In this document: positions 7,558 through 15,381 of the stretch, piece by piece
Layout of the letters: the number at the start of each line of letters is the position of its first letter
Numbering within the stretch: position 1 is the first letter of the stretch
Source: Candidatus Adlerbacteria bacterium
Lineage (GTDB): Bacteria > Patescibacteriota > Minisyncoccia > Phycocordibacterales > SBAW01
DNA length: 33,112 nucleotides
NCBI GenBank assembly: GCA_903900775.1
Contig: CAIUOD010000012.1
Coordinates: 1 to 33,112, forward strand
Reading direction: 5' to 3'
The notes under the pieces: generated by a model
Told to the model about the DNA's origin: nothing
The model's input: the letters and a program-made list of their open reading frames with translations, nothing else
Database searches by the model: none
Translations under genes and position numbers: made by a program

Positions 7558-8232
7558 TTAACCCCTTAAATACGTAGGGTTTATTCGAACCTTTTTGGTA
7601 GTAAACTCGAGAAAATCAGACACCCCAGTCTCAAGAGTCACGGTTTTGTTAACGGCGAGCGCCGCGTCGTAGCACGCATGTTGGGAGATCGTTTCTTCCT
7701 CCCATCCGCCGCCGAACCAGTCTTCAAGTATTTCATCGACATTCCAGTACCGGCTAGGTTCTTTGCTCAAGGTTTTAAGTAACCGGGTAGGATTATTCTC
7801 CGACCCTGTCGTTTTTGATAATTGGACACCAACCTCATCAAATCTAAGCATTCCGGTCTCCGGGTCGAAACTTTTATAAAACCCCGGCCCAAGCGCTTTC
7901 TCAAACTTTTCTAGCGGGAAAAAAGTCAATCCTTTGACATATACTTCGCCACCCTCTCGGTCAATTCTAGGGGGTACTCTTCCCAATACCGCAATACCAG
8001 TAGAGATAGGGTTCTCGTCGCGGGTAGTCCTATAGGCTAGCGAGAGCGCCGTGATTGCTTCCTCGATCTCTTCCACCGCGAGTCTCGATCTAATTGATAA
8101 CTCTCTCAATGACATAGAACCTTGCAAAAAGTTGCGTTGCTTAAAGGCTTCAAAGACGAGCCGAAGATTTTTGCGTTGTTGGTCAGGAAGGGCCACAAAG
8201 AAAGCCCTTAGCGGATCGTTCTGGCTTGCCAT
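7558..8232 (-). CDS. Hypothetical protein, possible HTH regulator
   Basis: Long ORF with an HTH-like N-terminus MSLRELSIRSRLAVEEIEEAITAL; divergent from the RNA B operon. Confidence 0.65.
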   Translation of the reverse strand: MASQNDPLRAFFVALPDQQRKNLRLVFEAFKQRNFLQGSMSLRELSIRSRLAVEEIEEAITALSLAYRTTRDENPISTGIAVLGRVPPRIDREGGEVYVKGLTFFPLEKFEKALGPGFYKSFDPETGMLRFDEVGVQLSKTTGSENNPTRLLKTLSKEPSRYWNVDEILEDWFGGGWEEETISQHACYDAALAVNKTVTLETGVSDFLEFTTKKVRINPTYLRG

Positions 8233-8274
8233 TTATTAACTATACAACGAGCTGTCCGTCTGTCAGGGGCGTGA

Positions 8275-8280
8275 TATATT
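8275..8280 (+). promoter_or_regulatory. Putative -10 box of RNA B
   Basis: TATATT 8 nt before the ACAACTGAATA shared with RNA A. Confidence 0.6.
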
Positions 8281-8288
8281 AGGGCGGT

Positions 8289-8478
8289 ACAACTGAATAT
8301 ACCTGGCCTAAACTAGCGGCTCTAGCCCTAGCATGGCCTTAAATCGACGTGAATATAAACCCCGTTATCAGGGCGTTCACGTCGTTGCATGGGGAAACTC
8401 ATGCAGAGGCCGCAAGGCCTTCCTGGTAGCGGGCTTTGTGTTTTAAAAATACACAAGGCCACTGCCAAATTAGTGGCC
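8289..8478 (+). ncRNA. Structured RNA B, leader of a secreted-protease operon; same family as RNA A
   Basis: 5' ACAACTGAATA; P1 GGCC/GGCC with CCTAAAC..CATGG; P2 CGACGTGAA/TTCACGTCG; P3 TGCATG-GGGAAACT-CATGCA; P4 AGGCC-GCAA-GGCCT; GGGCTTTGTGTTTTA hairpin; final GGCCACT/AGTGGCC hairpin followed by TAATTTTT. Confidence 0.75.
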
Positions 8479-8490
8479 TAATTTTTGTAT

Positions 8491-9900
8491 ATGAAAAACG
8501 GAAAATATATTGTGTCGACGGCCCTTATCGCCTTCGTCCTCGCACCATCAGTAGCATTCGCCTCGTGGTGGAATCCGCTCTCATGGTCATGGACATCATT
8601 TTTGAGCGGCAAGAGTCCGGCAGTACAGCAGGTGCCACCCCCATCTCAGACTCCTCCAACCTCAACAAATCTCAACACTCCATCCGCAGGAGTAGTTGCC
8701 CCTACAGCTACGCCCATTTCTGTAAAAAATACAACGGAGAAACTTGCTCCTCTTTCTAACGCCAAGATCATTGCAAAAGTTAAGCCGGCGATTGTATATA
8801 TCGACGTGGAAGATGGCGACGCGAGTGGGATGATACTGCAATCCGCCGCGACCTACAGCTACATTCTCACTAACGCTCACGTAGTTGTCGGAGTATCGAG
8901 TGCCACGATTACCCTCCAAAGTGGGAAATCAATCAGCGCCACTGTTGTAGGCAGGGACGAAAACACTGACCTCGCCATACTTAAAATCTCCGCTGGCAAT
9001 CTGCCAACAGTAGTTCTGGGCAACTCAGATACTTTGGCGCAAGGAGATAAGGTCTTTGCGCTCGGCTACCCGTTCGGCATCGGTGGGGATGCTGTCTTTA
9101 CTGACGGCATTGTATCGAAGACAAAAGCCAGCACGAGTGCAGGGCAAACATACATCCAAAACACTGCTGAAATACACCCCGGCAACAGCGGTGGTGCGCT
9201 TATCGACCAATATGGACAGGTAGTGGGGGTAACAAGCGCCAGCTACAGCGATCAAAAAGTTCAAGGTGTCACGCTAGGGGAAACTATTAAGTTGGCTATA
9301 CCAATAAACACAGCCAAGGCACTCATTCCTCAACTTGAGAGTGGCCTAAGTGTTGTTGTCCCAGTCGCCACACCTGCACCCACGCAAGCCGCTGCTCCAT
9401 CCACACCAGCTCCCACAGAAGCACAGTGCCAACAGGCGGGACAAGACGCATACGATCAGCACATGGCGTCTGTCGTAGGCATCAGTACTGACGACCCAAC
9501 CGTTCAATCCTTATTGGCCGACATTCAATCGAACGAGGATCGTATCAAATCACAGCATGACAGTTCCGTGGCTCAAATACACGCATCAAATGACCCGCTC
9601 ATAGCAGCGGCAAAGGATAGCGATGCGAAGCTACAGGCATCGTTTCAAACCTCTGCAGCACTAAGTGGAAGACCTGCCTCGGCGGTACAACAGGTACCCC
9701 CGTCTCCCGTAATCGCTCAAATCCAAGCTCAAGAGCAGACACTTATTGCTCAAGCCGACGCGAACTATCGGTCCGCCTATAGCCAATGGGAGGCGCAGAA
9801 ACAAAAAGTCCTTACGGATGTTGAAAACAAAAAGACCGCTGCCGAGTCGGCCGCAAATGCCGCGAAGAAAGGAGCATATGCGGGCTGCATGGCCCAATAA
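8491..9900 (+). CDS. Secreted trypsin-like (HtrA-type) serine protease with C-terminal coiled coil
   Basis: Signal peptide MKNGKYIVSTALIAFVLAPSVAFAS; catalytic motifs TNAHVV (H), DENTDLAILK (D), HPGNSGGAL (S). No PDZ domain seen. Confidence 0.9.
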   Translation: MKNGKYIVSTALIAFVLAPSVAFASWWNPLSWSWTSFLSGKSPAVQQVPPPSQTPPTSTNLNTPSAGVVAPTATPISVKNTTEKLAPLSNAKIIAKVKPAIVYIDVEDGDASGMILQSAATYSYILTNAHVVVGVSSATITLQSGKSISATVVGRDENTDLAILKISAGNLPTVVLGNSDTLAQGDKVFALGYPFGIGGDAVFTDGIVSKTKASTSAGQTYIQNTAEIHPGNSGGALIDQYGQVVGVTSASYSDQKVQGVTLGETIKLAIPINTAKALIPQLESGLSVVVPVATPAPTQAAAPSTPAPTEAQCQQAGQDAYDQHMASVVGISTDDPTVQSLLADIQSNEDRIKSQHDSSVAQIHASNDPLIAAAKDSDAKLQASFQTSAALSGRPASAVQQVPPSPVIAQIQAQEQTLIAQADANYRSAYSQWEAQKQKVLTDVENKKTAAESAANAAKKGAYAGCMAQ

Positions 9901-9906
9901 TCTTTT

Positions 9907-10266
9907 ATGAAAAACTTTCAGAGAAAAGTCGAGTCGGCTACTAAATATGCCGCTATTTGCTTGTACATCTTTGGCGTCCCGATATTTCTATATTTATTCG
10001 CAAAATGGGACCCCTTCGTTGGCTTCGATGAGGCTGGTGATCCAATACTTTTGGGTGCCTGGCCAATAATTCTTGTCTACTGGATATTGATATTTCTGGT
10101 ATACAAATACAACGATGAACGGAAACGCTATAAAGAAAGCTTAGAAAAGCTACTGTTGCTTGATTGTCCTATTTCCGCAGAGGAAAGGAGTGCAATATAC
10201 CGACGCGTACTCGAGGTTCCAAGATGGGAAATCGGCGATGACGGGAGAAGAAAAACATCCATCTAA
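9907..10266 (+). CDS. Membrane protein (2 TM)
   Basis: TM segments YAAICLYIFGVPIFLYLFA and LGAWPIILVYWILIFLVY. Confidence 0.7.
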   Translation: MKNFQRKVESATKYAAICLYIFGVPIFLYLFAKWDPFVGFDEAGDPILLGAWPIILVYWILIFLVYKYNDERKRYKESLEKLLLLDCPISAEERSAIYRRVLEVPRWEIGDDGRRKTSI

Positions 10267-10275
10267 TTATCTTAT

Positions 10276-10767
10276 ATGGAGCGGCAACAAATAATAATGA
10301 ACATGAACGTCCTATTGATTTTACTCGTGGTCGTCGCAGCAACTGTTGTGATGATGCGTATACGTGCGGGACTGAAGCGCCAACGTCATGTATTCAATAT
10401 TCTCCACGCCAAACATTCCTACCCGCACCTTTACGACGAAGATAAAAATGGGGTTGATATAGTGGCCATAGACATCCTTCACCGCGACGGTGTTGCGGAC
10501 GCGAAGGGGAGATGGGATTCTCTTACAGAGTTTCAAAAATATAGCCTGCGCGCATTGGCCATGGCAGAACTGGAGATCCAGCCTCTGGATCATCGGTATT
10601 CGTGGTCCTACAACGAGCATCCCCTCGCAGTACCTGCGGGGATTGAAACGGACGAAGAGCTTTTTGGCCGGGAACACAAAATTGATCCCGAGTTTAAGTA
10701 TACAAAGAGAGCCTGTATTTATTGGGCAAACGAAAAGTCATGGAATATCAGACGTTTTCTGCCCTAA
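10276..10767 (+). CDS. Membrane-anchored hypothetical protein
   Basis: N-terminal TM NVLLILLVVVAATVVMM, soluble remainder; tandem with upstream genes. Confidence 0.65.
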   Translation: MERQQIIMNMNVLLILLVVVAATVVMMRIRAGLKRQRHVFNILHAKHSYPHLYDEDKNGVDIVAIDILHRDGVADAKGRWDSLTEFQKYSLRALAMAELEIQPLDHRYSWSYNEHPLAVPAGIETDEELFGREHKIDPEFKYTKRACIYWANEKSWNIRRFLP

Positions 10768-10958
10768 TGAACATGGAAGACACATTCATCATCTTGGGTA
10801 AGGAGTTAAAGCGGGAGTATTTTCCGCACATTGCAGCCATGTTTGACACCAACAAAGAAAACACCGAGCGGCAGCTCCAGTCCATTGCCGACGCTTGGCA
10901 CAATGGCAGTATCGTGGGCGCAGCGCAGGCCCTAGAGAGCGACTTGGGGCATGATTGA
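10767..10958 (+). CDS. Small hypothetical protein
   Basis: ATG overlaps the upstream stop codon (TAATG): MNMEDTFIILGKELKREYFPHIAAMFDTNKENTERQLQSIADAWHNGSIVGAAQALESDLGHD. Confidence 0.6.
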   Translation: MNMEDTFIILGKELKREYFPHIAAMFDTNKENTERQLQSIADAWHNGSIVGAAQALESDLGHD

Positions 10959-10992
10959 ACTACCCTCCAACTCCGCAGATTTGACCCTCAAA

Positions 10993-11012
10993 TGTCAGTA
11001 TTTGTCAGTATT
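10993..11012. repeat. Perfect 10-bp tandem direct repeat
   Basis: TGTCAGTATT-TGTCAGTATT. Confidence 0.8.
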
Positions 11013-11147
11013 CCAAATATTATCGCACTCAAATCTCATGTTTTCTCAAGTTTATGATGCGAGTGAAGGTGGCCGTGTTGCTCACCCCAGCTCTTGGTTT
11101 CCTGGGAATCCTACGGGTTAGTGGCTTCGCTGCCACCTGACCTCTGG

Positions 11148-11236
11148 TTTTTTTCAGACCTTTTCGTACCTTTTCTGCCCTTTTCATATCTTTTTTCCCA
11201 CCTTTTCTACCAATTTCATACTTTTCCACCTTTTTT
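11148..11236. other. Phased T-tract region (predicted curved DNA)
   Basis: T4-T7 tracts beginning near 11148, 11161, 11171, 11181, 11191, 11203, 11222 and 11231, mostly about 10 bp apart; CCTTTTC repeat units. Confidence 0.6.
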
Positions 11237-11268
11237 ACTTTACATCTGTAAACATCGTGTCTCCCACC

Positions 11269-11490
11269 ATGCAAAATTTCGCCCGTTTTAAACGGCTCTG
11301 TGCGAGGGACTCTCTCCCAGATGGCACAATCCTCGACCTCACCCCTCAACTACGCTCCTGGGGCAATTTAAAACGGCGATTCAGGGTCTTTTATGTCAGC
11401 AGTGGAGAACTAATCGGTAGCTACACGCCTTGTACTAAAACAGAATTGACTTTATTTCTCCCATCTTGTAATACTGCCATAGTTCTTTGA
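11269..11490 (+). CDS. Possible small hypothetical protein
   Basis: ATG-initiated ORF MQNFARFKRLCARDSLPDGTILDLTPQLRSWGNLKRRFRVFYVSSGELIGSYTPCTKTELTLFLPSCNTAIVL. Confidence 0.35.
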   Translation: MQNFARFKRLCARDSLPDGTILDLTPQLRSWGNLKRRFRVFYVSSGELIGSYTPCTKTELTLFLPSCNTAIVL

Positions 11491-11491
11491 T

Positions 11492-11614
11492 GGTTCGCTG
11501 TGGCAGAAAGGGGCTTTGAGGCCGTTTTCTGCTGTGGCGAACCCGAGAGACCCCCTTTTGGGCGCCCTAGCGGGCGAACAAGTTCCTCACTGTCGGGGAA
11601 TAGGGTCTCGCCAC
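11492..11614 (+). promoter_or_regulatory. Structured leader upstream of the 11634 ORF
   Basis: GGTTCGCTGTGGCAGAAA pairs with TTTCTGCTGTGGCGAACC (7 WC + 4 GU + 7 WC); then GAGACCC/GGGTCTC around GCCC-TAGC-GGGC. Confidence 0.55.
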
Positions 11615-11633
11615 AATGAGAAAGGAAGAGGCA

Positions 11634-12005
11634 ATGCCTCGACGTGTTACCCGAGCACAAGACTTGGAGAAACGATACCGGTACTACCTGAACAAGTACG
11701 GGATTCCGTACGATCTGGTAGGACGCCGTGTTGTCATCTTTTGGAACGCGTACTCACCTGGACACGGAACTTCGTTCGTAAGGATGCGAACTGAAGTGGC
11801 AATAAGCTCCACCACTTACACAGATGAGGGGGCCATCTACCTGCAGTTCGCTGACCCGCGTTGCGACATAACGCTGGCCTACCTTGGACGAGGTGTATGG
11901 ACCGGCTATCGATACATCGCTCCAGAGGTGAAGCGTCAGTACGCCAACCTTTCTGATGAGGAAGAGCGCAGGTGCTGCCGTCCTGAAGTCGACATCCGCT
12001 TCTGA
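11634..12005 (+). CDS. Hypothetical protein
   Basis: MPRRVTRAQDLEKRYRYYLNKYGIPYDLVGRRVVIFWNAYSPGHGTSFVRM..., followed by a strong terminator. Confidence 0.6.
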   Translation: MPRRVTRAQDLEKRYRYYLNKYGIPYDLVGRRVVIFWNAYSPGHGTSFVRMRTEVAISSTTYTDEGAIYLQFADPRCDITLAYLGRGVWTGYRYIAPEVKRQYANLSDEEERRCCRPEVDIRF

Positions 12006-12034
12006 ACCGCGCCAAGCTCCGCGTTCCTGAGCCA

Positions 12035-12098
12035 ATCGCCTTGCTGCACAGAGAGACACCTATGTCTTTTCCTGCCAGCAAGGCGATTTTTATTTTTG
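12035..12098 (+). terminator. Rho-independent terminator
   Basis: ATCGCCTTGCTG ... CAGCAAGGCGAT + TTTTTATTTTT. Confidence 0.75.
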
Positions 12099-12162
12099 AA
12101 ATATCTAATATACGTCAAGAGCCGAACTCTTATTGCGTTGAGAGATCTTGAGAGTAGAATAT

Positions 12163-12726
12163 ATGCTGATGCAGAAGGAGCTTCTAAACTCAGCTTATAT
12201 AGACAATACTAACCTCTACAAGGGATTAGAAACTGAGGGCTTCCGTGTGGACTATGTCAAGTTAAGGACTTATTTAACTGAACGGTATGCTGTTAAAACT
12301 GCCTACATTTTTATTGGATTTCTACCAAATAAGGCTGACTTATACCGACGACTTCAAGAGCAAGGGTTTACTCTCATTTTCAAACCGACTGTCCCAAACA
12401 GTACTGGCACTAAAGGAAATTGTGATGGAGAACTTATATTGCAAGCCACTGTAGATTTTTATGAAAAGAAATACACAAAAGCCGTCATAGTAACGAGTGA
12501 TGGTGATTTTGCATGCTTAGTCAATTTTCTTATAGAAAAAGATGCCTTGGATTCAGTTCAAAGTCCTACCTATAAAAAATGCTCAACCCTCCTTACCAGA
12601 AGTAAGGCTCGGATAGTGTTTTTACCAGAAGTCGCAAATTCAGTGAGTAGGCCGCTGACTCAACAAGAGTTAGAAGTCATAAAGATCAAAATTGAGGAGA
12701 AAGAAAAAGCAAAAAATCCCAACTAG
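12163..12726 (+). CDS. NYN-domain (LabA/DUF88, PIN-like) protein
   Basis: AYIDNTNLYKGLETEG, YIFIGFLPNKADLYRRLQEQGF, KGNCDGELILQATVDFYEKKYTKAVIVTSDGDFACLVNFL: acidic residues at NYN/PIN positions. Confidence 0.8.
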   Translation: MLMQKELLNSAYIDNTNLYKGLETEGFRVDYVKLRTYLTERYAVKTAYIFIGFLPNKADLYRRLQEQGFTLIFKPTVPNSTGTKGNCDGELILQATVDFYEKKYTKAVIVTSDGDFACLVNFLIEKDALDSVQSPTYKKCSTLLTRSKARIVFLPEVANSVSRPLTQQELEVIKIKIEEKEKAKNPN

Positions 12727-13005
12727 CTAAAAATGAAAACCCCCCACAGAGGACGGAACCTCTGCAGGGGAGCCTTCGTGGTGATGGCCCTACTATACAT
12801 GAGTCAAGTGAAGATATCAAGAAGCTGTGCACAACCATATATTGGGCTTTAAATAAGGCTTTTATTATTACTAATTTTGTTCTTGTATGTACTTCCACAT
12901 GCACCTTAGCATGCCGATGCACAATATCGACGTTGTCACAGCCTTCGGGCTCGTCCGCAGTCGCTGATCGCCACAAGGTTCACCCATATAGCCTCAAATG
13001 GGACG

Positions 13006-13037
13006 CCCTCACACAATTTGGTGTGAGGGTTTTGCTA
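13006..13037 (+). terminator. Hairpin terminator
   Basis: CCCTCACAC-aatttg-GTGTGAGGG followed by TTTTGCTATTTT. Confidence 0.6.
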
Positions 13038-13039
13038 TT

Positions 13040-13588
13040 TTATATCTTCACATTCGCGGCGACGGCTTGGGCCGAGAGATCGATACTCGTGCTCGCGGCC
13101 GCTGCGAGATTTTTGCGCGCCTCAACTAAAATTGGCACCAGCGAGACTTGCCGCGCCACCGAGCCTTGGGAGGAAGCGTCTTGAAGCAACTGCACTTCAG
13201 CTTTAAGCATCCCCTGGAGTGAGATAGCCAGCGCGGTGGCGCTCTGATAATCCTTCTGGCTTTCTAATTTTTTACCGAGCGCGGTGGCCTCGGCGACATG
13301 CGCATTAAAATTTTGGGTGAGTTGCGATTGTGCCGCCACGCTCAACTTGTTTTCTCGAGCTAACGCTTGGGCTTCGTCGAGCCGCGCCTCGGCTAACTCC
13401 ACATCTACATGCGCTTTGGCCGCGTCGCCCCGCGCGAGGTAGCCTTCTGCGCGCTCGTTGACGCCGATTTTAAAAGGATAAAGCGCGTCGCCCGGGAGCG
13501 CCTTGTTTGCCTCCATCGAAACGCCGCCGCCGAGTACGGCGGCCATGACCAGCGCTATTATCACGAGCGGCATACCATGATTATACAA
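13040..13588 (-). CDS. DUF5667-like membrane-anchored protein
   Basis: N-terminal TM, then LPGDALYPFKIGVNERAEGYLARGDAAKAHVDVELAEARLDEAQAL. Confidence 0.75.
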   Translation of the reverse strand: MYNHGMPLVIIALVMAAVLGGGVSMEANKALPGDALYPFKIGVNERAEGYLARGDAAKAHVDVELAEARLDEAQALARENKLSVAAQSQLTQNFNAHVAEATALGKKLESQKDYQSATALAISLQGMLKAEVQLLQDASSQGSVARQVSLVPILVEARKNLAAAASTSIDLSAQAVAANVKI

Positions 13589-13611
13589 TATTTGTTATAC
13601 TGGGCGCGTTC

Positions 13612-14373
13612 ATGCAAAGCGGCATACACATAGCGCTCGCGGCCGAGCGGTTGGGGAGTGTTTTTGGTTTCCCCATCACCAACACGCTTATCGCGGCGTG
13701 GGCGGTCATGGCGGTGCTCATCATCACAGCGCTCGCCGTGGGGCGCAATCCCAAGCTCATCCCCGGCAAGGTGCAGAACTTCTTCGAGCTCATTTTTGAC
13801 TTCGCGCTCGATTATATGGAGCAAGTGCTCGGGAGCCGCAAGCGCGCAGAGCAATTCTTTCCACTGATTGCGACCATTTTTCTCTTTATCGCACTCTCCA
13901 ACCTCTTTGATTTTTTGCCGTTCTTTGGCAGTTTGATATTTAACAACGGTACCGAGTGGGTGCCGGTCTTCCGCCCCGTCAATACCGACCTCAACGTGAC
14001 CCTCGCGCTTGCCATTATCGCCGTTTTCTCGATCGAGATCAGCGGTATCGTGATTGTCGGTGCTTGGCGCTATGCGGGCAAGTTTTTCAACTTTTCTTCG
14101 CCGCTCAACTTCGTGGTGGGCCTGCTCGAGTTCGTTTCTGAACTCTCGCGTTTCGTCTCGTTCTCCTTCCGTCTCTTTGGAAACATTTTCGCCGGTGAGG
14201 TGTTGCTCGCGGTGGCGGGATTTTTCGTGCCGTACCTCCTGCCCGTGCCGCTCATGGCGTTCGAGACCTTCGTCGGCGTGGTGCAAGCGGCAGTCTTCGC
14301 GATGCTGACGCTCTTCTTTATTAAATTGGCGATTGCACTGCCACATGGTAGTATGGAAGCATCACATTCGTGA
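13612..14373 (+). CDS. atpB: ATP synthase F0 subunit a
   Basis: Conserved ELSRFVSFSFRLFGNIFAGEVLL and FVGVVQAAVFAMLTLFFIKLA; first gene of the atp operon. Confidence 0.95.
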   Translation: MQSGIHIALAAERLGSVFGFPITNTLIAAWAVMAVLIITALAVGRNPKLIPGKVQNFFELIFDFALDYMEQVLGSRKRAEQFFPLIATIFLFIALSNLFDFLPFFGSLIFNNGTEWVPVFRPVNTDLNVTLALAIIAVFSIEISGIVIVGAWRYAGKFFNFSSPLNFVVGLLEFVSELSRFVSFSFRLFGNIFAGEVLLAVAGFFVPYLLPVPLMAFETFVGVVQAAVFAMLTLFFIKLAIALPHGSMEASHS

Positions 14374-14401
14374 GCAATATTAATAGTTAATTGCAGGTTA
14401 G

Positions 14402-14638
<237 letters not shown>

Positions 14639-14656
14639 AGTCTCTTTTGGTCTGGC

Positions 14657-15109
14657 ATGAGTCAACTTCTCGCGGCATTCGGCATCAATTGGTGGCTGCT
14701 CGTCGCCAACCTCATCAACTTCGGCGTCCTCCTATGGGTGTTGTGGTATTTCCTCTATGGGCCGCTCACGCGCATGCTCGATGAGCGGCGCAAGCGGGTG
14801 AGCCAGGGAGTGCTCGATGCCGAGGAGGCCGAGAGGCATCTGCGCGAAGTAGAGGAATCGCGCGTCGGGCTCTTGGCCGAGGCAGGTAAAGAGGCGGATG
14901 CCGTCGTGGCTGATGCGCGCGCCGCAGCGCGCGCCAAAGAGCAGGAGATCCTCGCCGGGGGCAAAGCAGGCGCGGAGCGCCTGCTCGCCGAGGCCAAATC
15001 CGAAGCGGCTGAACTCAAAGTGCGCGCACTCGATGAAAGTAAGCAAGAGGTCGCCAAAATGGTCGTCTTGGGTATAGAGAAACTCGCGCTCGACAAAAAA
15101 ACTTCTTAA
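14657..15109 (+). CDS. atpF: ATP synthase F0 subunit b
   Basis: N-terminal TM FGINWWLLVANLINFGVLLWVLWYFLYGPLTRMLDERR then coiled coil. Confidence 0.93.
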   Translation: MSQLLAAFGINWWLLVANLINFGVLLWVLWYFLYGPLTRMLDERRKRVSQGVLDAEEAERHLREVEESRVGLLAEAGKEADAVVADARAAARAKEQEILAGGKAGAERLLAEAKSEAAELKVRALDESKQEVAKMVVLGIEKLALDKKTS

Positions 15110-15111
15110 GT

Positions 15112-15372
15112 ATGACTATTGCCGAACAATACGCTCGTGCACTTCACTCGTTGGTTGAAAAAAATCCCACGGGCTCAAACGGCTATGTCAAAAATCTCGA
15201 ACAGGCGCTCAAGCGCCGTGGCCACCAAAAGCTCTTGCCGCAGGTTTTTGCTTCGTATCAAACGCTCGAGCTCGCCGCACGCCGCGCCGCAGAGCATCGC
15301 CGCGTCAGCCCATCGGCGGAGCGCACCCGGGTTCTTCTGGAGCTCTATCGGAAACTCATTGCCAACAGCTAA
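15112..15372 (+). CDS. atpH: ATP synthase F1 delta subunit, short (86 aa)
   Basis: IAEQYARALHSLVEKN..., located between atpF and atpA. Confidence 0.8.
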   Translation: MTIAEQYARALHSLVEKNPTGSNGYVKNLEQALKRRGHQKLLPQVFASYQTLELAARRAAEHRRVSPSAERTRVLLELYRKLIANS

Positions 15373-15381
15373 TTTAATCCC

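Noticed and set aside
3942-8478. RNA A/B as a c-di-GMP-I or cobalamin riboswitch
   Set aside because: GGCCTAAAC and GGTAGCGGG (c-di-GMP-I-like) and GCCACTG (B12-box-like) are present as short strings, but the order of stems and core motifs of either class is not met.
12737-12775. Terminator after the NYN gene
   Set aside because: CAGAGG/CCTCTG hairpin is present but no clear U tract follows; too weak to call.
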